Both the position numbers and the translations under genes were made by a program. The notes under the pieces were generated by a model that worked only from the letters and a program-made list of their open reading frames with translations, was not told where the DNA came from and did no database searches. 64,000 nt of DNA from Atherinomorus stipes (Eukaryota > Chordata > Actinopteri > Atheriniformes > Atherinidae), in the NCBI GenBank assembly GCA_023101725.1, contig JALJCO010010215.1, forward strand, positions 1-64,000, given 5' to 3'. This document shows, in pieces, positions 55,200 through 64,000 of this stretch (position 1 is the stretch's first letter; every line of letters starts with the position of its first letter).

Positions 55200-56030
55200 A
55201 ACATGTTTATATAAACATGTTTATTTCTACTGTAAACATGTTTGTTTCAGCTGTAAACATTTTTGTTTCCGTTGTAAGCATGTTTATTTCTGCTGTAAAG
55301 AGGTTCAAACATGTTTATTTCTGCTATAAACTTGTTTATTTCTGCTGTTAAGAGGTTCAAACATGTTTATTTCTGCTATAAACATGTTTATTTCTGCTGT
55401 AAACATGTTTATTGGCTGTAAACATGTTTATTTCTGATGTAAACATGTTTATTTCTACTATAAACATGTTTATTTCTGCTGTTAAGAGGTTCAAACATGT
55501 TCATTTCTGCTATAAACATGTTTATTTCTGCTGTTAAGAGGTTCAAACATGTTTATTTCTGCTATAAACTTGTTTATTTCTGCTGTTAAGAGGTTCAAAC
55601 ATGTTTATTTCTGCTATAAACATGTTTATTTCTGCTGTAAACATGTTTATTGGCTGTAAACATGTTTATTTCTGATGTAAACATGTTTATTTCTACTATA
55701 AACATGTTTATTTCTGCTGTTAAGAGGTTCAAACATGTTCATTTCTGCTATAAACATGTTTATTTCTGCTGTAAAGAGGTTCAAACATGTTTATTTCTGC
55801 TATAAACATGTTTATTTCTGCTGTAAACATGTTTATTGGCTGTAAACATGTTTATTTCTGCTGTAAACTTGTTTATTTCTGCTGTTAAGAGGTTCAAACA
55901 TGTTTATTTCTGCTATAAACATGTTTATTTCTGCTGTAAACATGTTTATTGGCTGTAAACATGTTTATTTCTGATGTAAACATGTTTATTTCTACTATAA
56001 ACATGTTTATTTCTGCTGTGAACTTGGCCT
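55200..56030. repeat. Minisatellite of about 20 bp (AAACATGTTTATTTCTGCTGT) with higher-order pattern
   Basis: About 40 units. Marked variants (TTATTGGCTGT, TTTCTGATGT, TTTCTACTAT, GTTAAGAGGTTC) recur in the same order, with the TTGGCTG marker near 55411, 55649, 55835 and 55948, so blocks of 110-240 bp were duplicated as wholes. Lies in mtm1 intron 4. Confidence 0.85.
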
Positions 56031-56259
56031 TTTATCATAGGAGTCTACGGGATTGACTTTCTCTTGCAGCCTGACCCTGGTGGATGAGGGGGGAACTCCA
56101 GTTTTCCGGGTCGGCTCCATTTTTCTTGCCAGACTTTGCCGCTCGACGTAAACATATTAAACACAGATGTGATGTTGTTTCATTTCGCTGCTGTTAACTT
56201 CTGCTTTTATAAACAGGAAAGGGGTTAAAAATAAATTGATCATCAGGTCCTGTACTCTG

Positions 56260-56295
<36 letters not shown>

Positions 56296-56752
56296 TTTCT
56301 GTTCCCTAAAGTCACAACTGTTCTGTCAGTACTAGCTCAGTTTAATTCAGCGCCACATCCTCGGTCTGCTGTCGTTTCCGTGATTACCTGGATGCAGATG
56401 ATCCAGTTCTGCCTATATGTGTTATATATATGTACCGCTGATATCTTATGTCACATTTTTACTTAGAAAAAGTGTTCAAACTATACCCCCTTTTCTCCTT
56501 TTCCTGTGGTGACGAGGTATAGAATAGGTAAATTGGTTTGTGTGACTGGTGAATATCTATATTCTGACGTTACGGTAACAGCAAGAACTAGATGATTTCA
56601 CCAGTAATCACTTTACCTAGTGACGTGATTACAGGATAGAATAAAACTAGTTGCATACTGCTTAATCCGAAATATTACTAACATGCAAATCAAATAAATT
56701 AAAAGTATAAACAGTTTATTTTTCCTGTGTTTAGTAGATAAAACAACAAGGT
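56031..56752. other. Intron 4, no gene; (GT)n at 56258-56294
   Basis: A GT microsatellite of about 18 units. Small frames nearby show no domain. Confidence 0.55.
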
Positions 56753-57304
56753 ACACACTCAAAAACAGAGGTACGAGACAGGAACATTTCTGTACCTGTA
56801 GGTACATTTTTTACAAATGTTCTTTCAAAAGTACAATATTGGTCTTTATGAGGCCAGAAGTACCGATATACTATGAAAAAAGGGTCCAAAGTAATATAAA
56901 GTACAAATTTGTACCATTTTAACCCTAGGGGTACCTGCAGCATTGAAAAATGTGCGTAGCTACAATAACTATGAATAGCAGTACTTCTAAAGAGTAGTAT
57001 AATTATAGTTATTATATTATGATTTTCATAATAATTATAGTGATAGTTATATATGTGTTTGGCCTAATATTTCTATAATAATCATTAATTTATTATTAGC
57101 ATCTTTGGTTATTGTCATCTCTATTTTATTAACTTTTATTCATCATTTTTAATTGGTTTAATTGTACTTTATTAACTCATACAGCTTGATAAGGTACAAA
57201 AATGGACCATGAAGGTACAGAAATGTCTTTCAGAAAGGAGCCCCCCAGCGACAAGCTTTGTACCCTTTTAAGTACAAATTGGTACCTCTATTTTTGAGTG
57301 TGTA
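56753..57304. mobile_element. MITE copy 2, inverted relative to 42341-42902
   Basis: Left end ACACTCAAAAACAGAGGTAC, right end GGTACCTCTATTTTTGAGTG, inverted repeats. The body is the reverse complement of the copy at 42341-42902. AT-rich centre, no gene. Confidence 0.75.
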
Positions 57305-57863
57305 CCGGATAAATAGATCAATTTTGAATCTAAACATGGTGGAGCATTTTTGTAAGTTGGCCAGAGATTATTTTTCTTCCATGTACCCAAAGTATTTATA
57401 CATTTATTTTGATAATGGAAAATAAAAAAATTTTAATCAGCTTCTCGTTTGTACTCTATCAGAATGTGCGGATCACAGAATGTAATTGAAAAAATCTTGA
57501 GTTAATTAGTTCACGTTCACAAAGTGGTGCTAGTTGGAACCACCAGATTACAGCAACTATGCTAAGCTAAGCTAAAGTCAGTGCTGCCAGATTCAGAGAA
57601 TGACTGGATCAGTTAGAAAAGCTTCTGCACACTTGTTCAACTCAGGGGACTGTGGGGGGCGGCTCACTTTCACCCAGGGGGGCATATGCCTTTAACCAAG
57701 TAAAAATGTTGCATAACAAGGTAGCACCGTCCACCTTCAATGGATTTTTTAAGGAAGCACACATTATTAAAATCCAGTCAATGTGAAAGTTAAATAAATA
57801 CAAAACAGATCAAGAAGAATTTCTAACAAAAGTTGTATCAAGTACAAAAAAAAAAGAAAAAAG
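57305..57863. other. Intron 4, no gene
   Basis: No coding signal or defined element. Confidence 0.45.
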
Positions 57864-57985
57864 GATATACTTATTAATCCCAATTAGTGAGCTAATTAGG
57901 AAATTCGTTCTCTGCATTTAACCATCTCAGGCTGAACCTGAGAGCAGTGGGCTGCTACTGAAAGCGCCAGCCTGTTGCTCACAAA
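57864..57985 (-). mobile_element. SINE tail fragment
   Basis: ATACTTATTAATCCCAATTA to CAGTGGGCTGCTACTGAAAG is the complement of the 3' half of the SINE at 54970-55199. Confidence 0.8.
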
Positions 57986-58198
57986 GAACTATTGGCACTT
58001 TTTGTTTATGTAAAGAACAAACAAAAAAAAAATGTTTGACAGTTTTTTTTTTTTAAAAGGACTTCTGTTGGACAGAAGGACAACTAGTGCCATGTTTATG
58101 CCTTTAAATATGTTTAATAGTGTGACAACAGTGAAGATTTCTGCTGTAATTGAGTAAATTATTGATAAACTGTCTTGGTGTTAAATTCCCATGACATA

Positions 58199-59488
58199 CA
58201 GTTGTGTGAAAAAGTGTTTGCCTCCTTCCTGATTTTGAACCGCCTTTTTTAAGGTCATGCCACAGCATCTCAATGGGATTCAGGTGGGGACTTTGACTAG
58301 GCCACTCCAAAGTCTTCATGTTGTTGTTCTTAAGCCATTCAGAGATGGACTTGCTGGTGTGTTCTGGATCATTGTTCTGCTGCAGAACCCAAGTGTGCTT
58401 CAGCTTGAGGTCACCAACAGATGGCCGGACGTTCTCCTTCAGGATTTTTTTGGTAGAAGCAGAATTCATGGTTCCATTTACCACAGCAAGTCTTCCAGGT
58501 CCTGAAGCAGCAAAACAGCCCCAGACCATCACACTACCACCACCATATTTTACTGTTGCTATGATGTTCCTTTTCTGAAATGCCGTGTTACTTTTACGCC
58601 AGATGTAATGGGACCTCCACCTTCCAGAAAGTTCCACTTTTGTCTCGTCAGTCCACAGAGTATTTTCCCAAAAGTCTTGGGGATCATCAAGATGCTTTCT
58701 GGCTAAACTGAGACGAGCCTTTATGTTCTTTTTGCTCAGCAGTGGTTCTGGTCTTGGAACTCTGCCATGCAGCCATTTTTGCCCCCCAGTCTCTTTCTGA
58801 TGGGGGAGTCATGAACACTGACCTTCATTGAGGCAAGTGAGGCCTGCAGTTCTTGGATGTTGTTCTGGGGTCTTTTGTGACCTCTTGGATGAGTCGTCGC
58901 TGTGCTCTTGGGGTCATTTTGGTCGGCCGGCCCCTCCTGGGAAGGTTCCCCACTGTTCCATGTTTTCACCATTTGTGGATAATGGTTCTCACTGTGGTTC
59001 TCTGGAGTCCCAAAGCTTTAGAAATGGCTTTGGAACCTTTTCCAGACTGATAGATCTCAATGACTTTGTTTCTCATTTGTTCCTGAATTTCTTTGGATGG
59101 CAGCATGATGTCTAGCTTTGGAGGATCTTTTGGTCTACTTCACTTTGTCAGGCAGGTCCTATTTAAGTGGTTTCTTGATGGAGAACAAGTGTGGCAGTAA
59201 TCAGGCCTGGATGTGGATAGAGAAACTGAACTCTGCTTTCCAAAGTTGTGATAAACCACAGTCAATTTACGTTTTAACAGGGGGGAACACTTTTTCACAC
59301 AGTAATGTGGAGGTTTGGATTTTTTTCCCCCTTACGAATAAAAATTTTTCATTTAAAACTGTATTTTCTGTTTACTTGTGTTATCTTTGTCTATAATTAA
59401 ATTTGTTTGACGATCTGAAATATTTAAGTGTGACAAACTTGCAAAAAAAGTAACAAATCAGGAAGGGGGCACTTTTTCCACACAACTG
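58199..59488 (-). mobile_element. Tc1-like transposon copy 4, nearly full length, antisense in mtm1 intron 4
   Basis: Ends CAGTTGTGTGAAAAAGTGTT and CACTTTTTCCACACAACTG with TA on both sides (58197-58198, 59489-59490). Length 1290 bp. It keeps the transposase N-terminus that the other copies lack in part. Confidence 0.9.
58260..59106 (-). pseudogene. Tc1-like transposase, full span with stops
   Basis: Starts MLPSKEIQEQMRNKVIEIYQ (59106) and continues SGKGSKAISKALGLQRTTVR, the paired-type helix-turn-helix. A TGA after IIHKW (near 58970) breaks it. Later pieces include RRGRPTK-like and PRAQRRLIQEVTKDPRTT strings. The catalytic half reads [26 protein letters not shown] and [20 protein letters not shown] (58250-58637). 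Several stops and frame changes show it is inactive. Confidence 0.75.
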
Positions 59489-59489
59489 T

Positions 59490-59912
59490 AGTAAACTAAT
59501 TGTTAAAAAGTCATTGCTGTTTGCTTATACCCTTAAAAACCAAAGGTCCCGAGTCTCCTGGAAATGGGTTTGGAATATTTATGATGCAATATCTTGGTCA
59601 AGACAGCGGCACACTCTTACCTTAAGGAAGTGGGATAAGGTTTTAGTCTTGGGAGCATCCACCTCTTCCACCTTAAATGGCTGCTGCTCCAAGTGTTGGT
59701 GGAAGAAAATGTTTCAGGTAGTAAATTCAACTCTAGGATTGCTGTAAACTTGTCATAGCAACAAGTCTTGAAGAGTCCAGAAATCAGCAGCAATGAAGCA
59801 GCATGATCTGACCTACTGCAGTGTGTTGGGCTCCAGACTAGAGGGGAAGGATGATGCTGAGGATGAGGATTTTATGCCTATACATTGGTCCTGATGCTCA
59901 TTCATGTTGCAG
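59490..59912. other. Intron 4 end, no gene
   Basis: Includes a normal acceptor region before 59913. No other coding signal. Confidence 0.5.
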
Positions 59913-60023
59913 GATGTGAGCGTAACACTGGATGTTCCTCTTGGTGCCATCAGTCGGGTGGAGAAGATGGGAGGGGCCTCCAGCCGAGGAGAAAATTCTT
60001 ATGGGTTGGACATCACCTGCAAG
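59913..60023 (+). CDS. mtm1: Myotubularin exon 5 (PH-GRAM domain)
   Basis: Acceptor TTCATGTTGCAG at 59901-59912, donor TGCAAG|GTACGT at 60024. The 111-bp exon (phase 0 at both ends) reads [20 protein letters not shown] and [37 protein letters not shown] is highly conserved in MTM1/MTMR1/MTMR2. The DITCK ending fits MTM1 better than its paralogues. Length equals human exon 5 as I recall it. Confidence 0.95.
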
Positions 60024-60137
60024 GTACGTGTATGTTGAGTGTTCAGGTTTCAGAGACACTTTTACTTTCAGGCTCGGTCACAGAGGGACTTCAAAATTCT
60101 CCTGCATAACCCTTCCCCTCAGTTTAGCGCGTTCATG

Positions 60138-61150
60138 TGTTGGAGTGTCTCAATCCTGTTAGAAAAGAGGGGTAGGGGTGTCTCAATCCTGTTAGGACAG
60201 AGGGGTAGGGGTGTCTCAGTCCTGTTAGAACAGAGGGTTAGGGGTGTCTCAGTCCTGATAGGACAGAGGGGTAGGGGTGTATCCATCCTGTTAGAACAGA
60301 GGGGAAGGGGTGTCTCAATCCTGTTAGAAAAGAGGGGTAGGGGTGTCTCAATCCTGTTAGGACAGAGAGGTAGGGGTGTCTCAGTCCTGTTAGAACAGAG
60401 GGGTTGGGGTGTATCCATCCTGTTAGAACAGAGGGGTAGGGGTGTCTCAGTCCTGTTAGAACAGAGGGGTTGGGGTGTATCCATCCTGTTAGTACAGAGG
60501 GGTAGGGGTGTCTCAGTCCTGTTAGGACAGAGGGGTAGGGATGTATTCGTCATGTTAGAACAGAGGGGTAGGGGTGTCTCAATCCTGATAGGACAGAGGG
60601 GTAGGGGCGTATCTATCCTGTAAGATCAGAGGGGTGGGGGTGTCTCAATCCTGTTAGGACACGGGGGTAGGGGTGTCTCAGTCCTTTTAGAACAGAAGGG
60701 TTGGGGTTTATCCGTCCTGTTAGAACAGAGGGGTAGGGGTGTCTCAGTCCTTTTAGAACAGAGGGGTAGGGGTTTATCCGTCCTGTTAGAACAGAGGGTT
60801 AGGAGTGTCTCAGTCCTCATAGGACAGAGGGATAGGGGAGTCTCAATCCTGTTAGAAAATAGGGGTAGGGATGTATTCGTCCTGTTAGAACAGAGGGGTA
60901 GGGATGTCTCAGTCCTCATAGGACAGAGGGATAGGGGTGTATCATCCTGTCAAAACAGAGGCGTAGGGGGTCTCAGTCCTGATAGTACAGAGGGGTAGGG
61001 GTGTCTCGGTCCTAATAGGACAGAGGGGTTGGGGGGCGTCTCAGTCCTGTTCGGACAGAGTGGTAGGGGTGTCCTCGTCCTGATAGGACAGGGGGTTAGG
61101 GGTTTCTCAGTTGTGTTAGAACAGAGGGGTAGGGGTGTTTCAGTCTTTAG
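60138..61150. repeat. 33-bp G-rich minisatellite in mtm1 intron 5
   Basis: About 30 units of GAGGGGTAGGGGTGTCTCAG plus TCCTGTTAGAACA, 11 codons each, so frames stay open on both strands (to 194 codons); they are artefacts. Each unit has two G4 runs on the sense strand, so two neighbouring units could form a G-quadruplex in DNA or pre-mRNA. Confidence 0.9.
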
Positions 61151-61317
61151 GGGGGGACTTTCAGCCCTCCCCATCGTTTCTCTCTTTAATGGGTAGGGGT
61201 AAAAAGAAGAAATGAGTCTGGGCCCTAGTCCAAGGTTTAGAGGTTTTAGCCGGTTTTGGACTCCGAGGCAGGACCAGGTTTAAGCCGGACTGTGTTCATG
61301 GTTGACTGTGTTGACAG

Positions 61318-61419
61318 GACATGAGGAACCTGAGGTTTGCTCTGAAGCAGGAGGGCCACAGCAGGAGAGACATCTTCGAGCTTCTCTTCAAATACGCCTT
61401 CCCCCTGTCTCATGGTCTG
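61318..61419 (+). CDS. mtm1: Myotubularin exon 6
   Basis: Acceptor GTGTTGACAG at 61308-61317, donor GGTCTG|GTAAGA at 61420. The 102-bp exon reads [20 protein letters not shown] and [30 protein letters not shown] matches MTM1 rather than MTMR1/MTMR2, which differ at the ALKQEGHS stretch. End of the PH-GRAM region and start of the linker. Length equals human exon 6 as I recall it. Confidence 0.95.
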
Positions 61420-62496
61420 GTAAGACAACTTTCCCTGCTTACGTCATCTCTGGCAGCGACTTCCATGGATGCTCCGATCTTTGGTTTGTGATGATCTAAT
61501 CATCAGATCCTTTGAAGTTTTGTCAGTTTTGATTTCCAGGAGTTGTTGATGTTGTATTAGAGAAGACAGACGCCCCGAGGCTTGTTTCTGGGATCAGTTG
61601 GTCTCCTCATGTTATAACTTATATTTGACTTTTGGCAGAGTGTAAGGACCGTACAGCTCATGCAGCCTACACGATGTCCTGCAGCTGAAACTAGACTAGT
61701 TTAGGCTGCAGGACACCGTCTACACGATCATTTGTGTTTCAGATTGGACTATTCTTATTTTCCGATCACAACATTTTCCTGATCAGACCGTAAACTCTGG
61801 GCTACGAGCCGCTACGTTTTGAACACTGTGGCTAGAACACGATGCAGCTGATCGATGGATTGTTTGTGAGCAAATTGGCTACGTGAAGTAAACCAGAGAG
61901 AAAACCACCTGATCCTTCTCATTTATGATGTCTGTCATTGTGCTGGAGCCCTACATGTCAGATCCTCATCCTCCACTGCCCACAGACATCCTTGTTAATT
62001 TTATCCACGTTCAGTTGATGTTGCATAACTTCATCCAAAGCGGACACTTTTCTCGTTTGAGATGTTCTCAGGATACCTAGTGTCGGAGTTGCATGTATCC
62101 CATGCAGACCATTTGACCATTTTAAATTTAAAAAAACACATAAAAACCAACAAAAACAGACTAATTTCAATGCACTTCAATGGATGTTCAAGCAGAGAAT
62201 GTCCGAGTGTATTGGGTTAGTTGTGCGCACTGTGATTGGCTTATCGCGTTTGGGGGCGTGGTTTAGCCATTGGTCAAATTGTGAAGAGCTTGATGTGATG
62301 CTCTGCACAGGTCACAAGGCGTGTTACCCCAGGGAAACTCCTGATACCTGCAGGATGCCGCCCTCGAGCTACAACTTCGGACACTCCTGATCTTCTCAGT
62401 TGTCTTTCGCCCACTGATCTCACGGCTTTTGTCTGTATTTAAGTTTCTGTGTTATGACCTGACAGTGAGACGTTTCCATGTCTTCCCTCCATCCAG
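61420..62496. other. mtm1 intron 6, no other gene
   Basis: Small unsupported frames (61958-62170 minus, 62184-62390 plus). No defined element found. Confidence 0.5.
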
Positions 62497-62580
62497 CCTC
62501 TGTTTGCGTATGTAACTCAGGAGAAGTATGCAGAGAGCGGCTGGAGCATCTACAAGCCGGTGGAGGAGTTCAGACGGCAG
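62497..62580 (+). CDS. mtm1: Myotubularin exon 7
   Basis: Acceptor CCCTCCATCCAG at 62485-62496, donor CGGCAG|GTAGGA at 62581. The 84-bp exon reads PLFAYVTQEKYAESGWSIYK and PVEEFRRQ. PLFA, GW-Y-PVEE-RRQG is the conserved bridge into the phosphatase domain. Length equals human exon 7 as I recall it. The next intron is only 79 bp. Confidence 0.95.
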
Positions 62581-62659
62581 GTAGGACGAGTCCAGAGCTG
62601 GAGGACTTCCTGACCCCCGGGTGGTCCGCAGGAGTTGATGGTTTTATCATCCTCTGCAG

Positions 62660-62809
62660 GGGTTGCCTAACAACAAGTGGCGCATCACCTTCATCAATAA
62701 AAGCTACGAACTGTGCGACACCTACCCCACTGTGCTGGCCGTGCCCTTTAAAAGCAAAGAAGAAGACCTGAAGAGAGTGGCGGCCTTCCGGTCCCGAGGA
62801 CGCATCCCG
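62660..62809 (+). CDS. mtm1: Myotubularin exon 8 (start of phosphatase domain)
   Basis: Acceptor CATCCTCTGCAG at 62648-62659, donor ATCCCG|GTGAGG at 62810. The 150-bp exon reads [20 protein letters not shown], then [20 protein letters not shown] and [11 protein letters not shown]. The YELCDTYP and FRSRGRIPV strings begin the myotubularin phosphatase fold. The active-site cysteine loop lies in later exons outside the window. Length equals human exon 8 as I recall it. Confidence 0.95.
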
Positions 62810-62959
62810 GTGAGGTCCTGACTGAGGTTCTGACTAAAGTCCCCTCGCATCTGATGGGAGTAACATGGGCTGAGCTGGAAATTTATTCTGAAAGAATGCA
62901 AACAAAATATGCATTTTTGTTTATTTTTGTTTTACAAGGAGGATTAGCAGGTAGCTGGA

Positions 62960-63990
62960 AGTCTAACTCTCCTCCAGAAGAATTCACAAAAAAAGTTTGT
63001 AATATTTTCACATGCTGACATCATATAGATTTTTAAAACGCGGTATCTATCTACTTTTACTCATGAAATCTCGCAATGTTTCACTGTGCTGTTACGAAAA
63101 CTTGCGAGAATTCACAAAAATTTCGCAATATTTTCATAAGCTAATATATTGACTTTGAAAAACGCGGTATCGATCTATTTTACTAACGCAATCTCGCGAT
63201 ACTTCATCGTTTTGTTATGAAATCTCCTGAGAATTCACAAAATATTGTGAGATTTTGTAACAGAACGATGAAATCTCATGAGAGTAAAATAAAATAGATC
63301 AATACCGCGTTTTTGAATATTAATTTGATATTGGCATATGAAAATGTTGCAATATTCCAGTGTATCAATATGTTTTACCACCCCTAGCTGAAATCTTGCA
63401 ATGTTTTACCATTCTGTTACGAAATCTTGTGAGAATTCACAAAAACCTTTTTTTGCAATATTTTCATATGCTGATATATTGACTTTTTAAAAACGCGGTA
63501 TTTATCTATTTTACTAACGAAATCTCGCAACGCTTCATCGTTCTGTTACAAAATCTTGCGAGAATTCACAAAAATTTTGCGATATTTTCATATGCTATCA
63601 TATTGACATTCAAAAAGCGGTATCAATCTATTTTACTAACGAAATCTTGTGATATTTCATCGTTCTGTTATGAAATCTCGCAAGAATTCAAAAAATATTG
63701 TGAGATTTTGTAACAGAACGATGAAATCTTGTGAGATTTCATTAAAATAGATCAATTTTGAATACTGATTTGATATTGGCATAAGAAAATATTGCAATAT
63801 TTCAGTGAATCGATATTTTTTCCCATCCCTATTTTCAAAGTGTCAGAAAAGGATAACAAAACTGCTATTTGCAATGACTGCTTATTTTTTTCAGCTTTAG
63901 TATCGGTATCAATATTGGTTTTTGGCCACATGAGTTTTAAGATATCGGCAAATCAGATATTGGCCAAAATTCCAATATTGTGCGTCCCTA
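62960..63990. mobile_element. Decayed MITE(s) of the 13016-14035 / 16102-16823 family
   Basis: Repeated GAAATCTCGCGA-, GAATTCACAAAAATTT- and ATTTTCATATGCTGAT-like words. The right end CCAATATTGTGCGTCCCTA (63972-63990) resembles the family terminus. Two partial units lie side by side, a junction reading CCACCCCTAG near 63380-63389. Lies in mtm1 intron 8. Confidence 0.65.
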
Positions 63991-64000
63991 CTGGAAACCT

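Noticed and set aside
60039..60919. 194-codon plus and 97-144-codon minus ORFs in mtm1 intron 5
   Set aside because: 33-bp repeat with 11-codon periodicity; intronic and open on both strands.

Overview
The window is nuclear DNA of a teleost fish. It holds one recognisable host gene, the 5' part of myotubularin (mtm1, + strand), in a landscape dominated by transposon remains and long minisatellites. The teleost call rests on intron-split vertebrate exons of mtm1, Tc1-like, hAT-like and TTAA-type DNA elements, tRNA-derived SINEs, L1 and jockey/L2-type LINEs, a Ty3/Gypsy integrase remnant and many CA/GT tracts. Nothing looks prokaryotic, and almost all longer open frames come from tandem repeats or transposons.

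Layout. 1-2.1 kb: LINE with an endonuclease region but no reverse transcriptase. 2.1-4.85 kb: 25-bp repeats, a tRNA-SINE and a Tc1-like element whose 3' part has expanded into a 31-bp array. 5.6-6.4 kb: MITE. 7.5-13.0 kb: a 25-bp minisatellite split by a TTAA-flanked element and by a large foldback element. 14.5-18.2 kb: Tc1 copy, hAT-like MITE and a G-rich 15-bp minisatellite. 18.2-18.8 kb: CpG-rich block with a possible minus-strand first exon. 21.4-28.7 kb: remains of a two-gene DNA transposon, a YqaJ-type nuclease gene (+) converging on a THAP/DDE_Tnp_4 transposase gene (-), broken by Tc1, hAT and LINE insertions. The LINE carries a 42-bp minisatellite grown from its own coding sequence. 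28.7-33.7 kb: LINE, L1, Gypsy and SINE pieces and two interlocked hairpin elements. 34.1-34.4 kb: promoter-like block ending in a splice donor. 34.9-39.1 kb: 50-bp and 31-bp arrays. 39.2-40.8 kb: hAT element with perfect 8-bp target duplication. 41.4-43.1 kb: possible small minus-strand gene sharing a promoter with mtm1. 43.3-62.8 kb: seven mtm1 exons whose introns hold a nested TTAA element, two oppositely oriented Tc1 copies, a 5-kb L1 with a G-rich 3' region, a SINE, an inverted MITE partner and two more minisatellites. 62.9-64 kb: MITE remains.

The seven mtm1 exons encode about residues 1-224: N-terminus, PH-GRAM lipid-binding domain and the start of the phosphatase domain. All six internal junctions keep frame with canonical splice sites. 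The catalytic part lies to the right of the window.

I found no clearly new multi-gene host system. The most interesting items are the convergent nuclease/transposase pair, the interlocked hairpins, three unrelated TTAA-flanked elements, the foldback with an internally flipped segment, minisatellites born inside transposons, and the small minus-strand ORF opposite mtm1.
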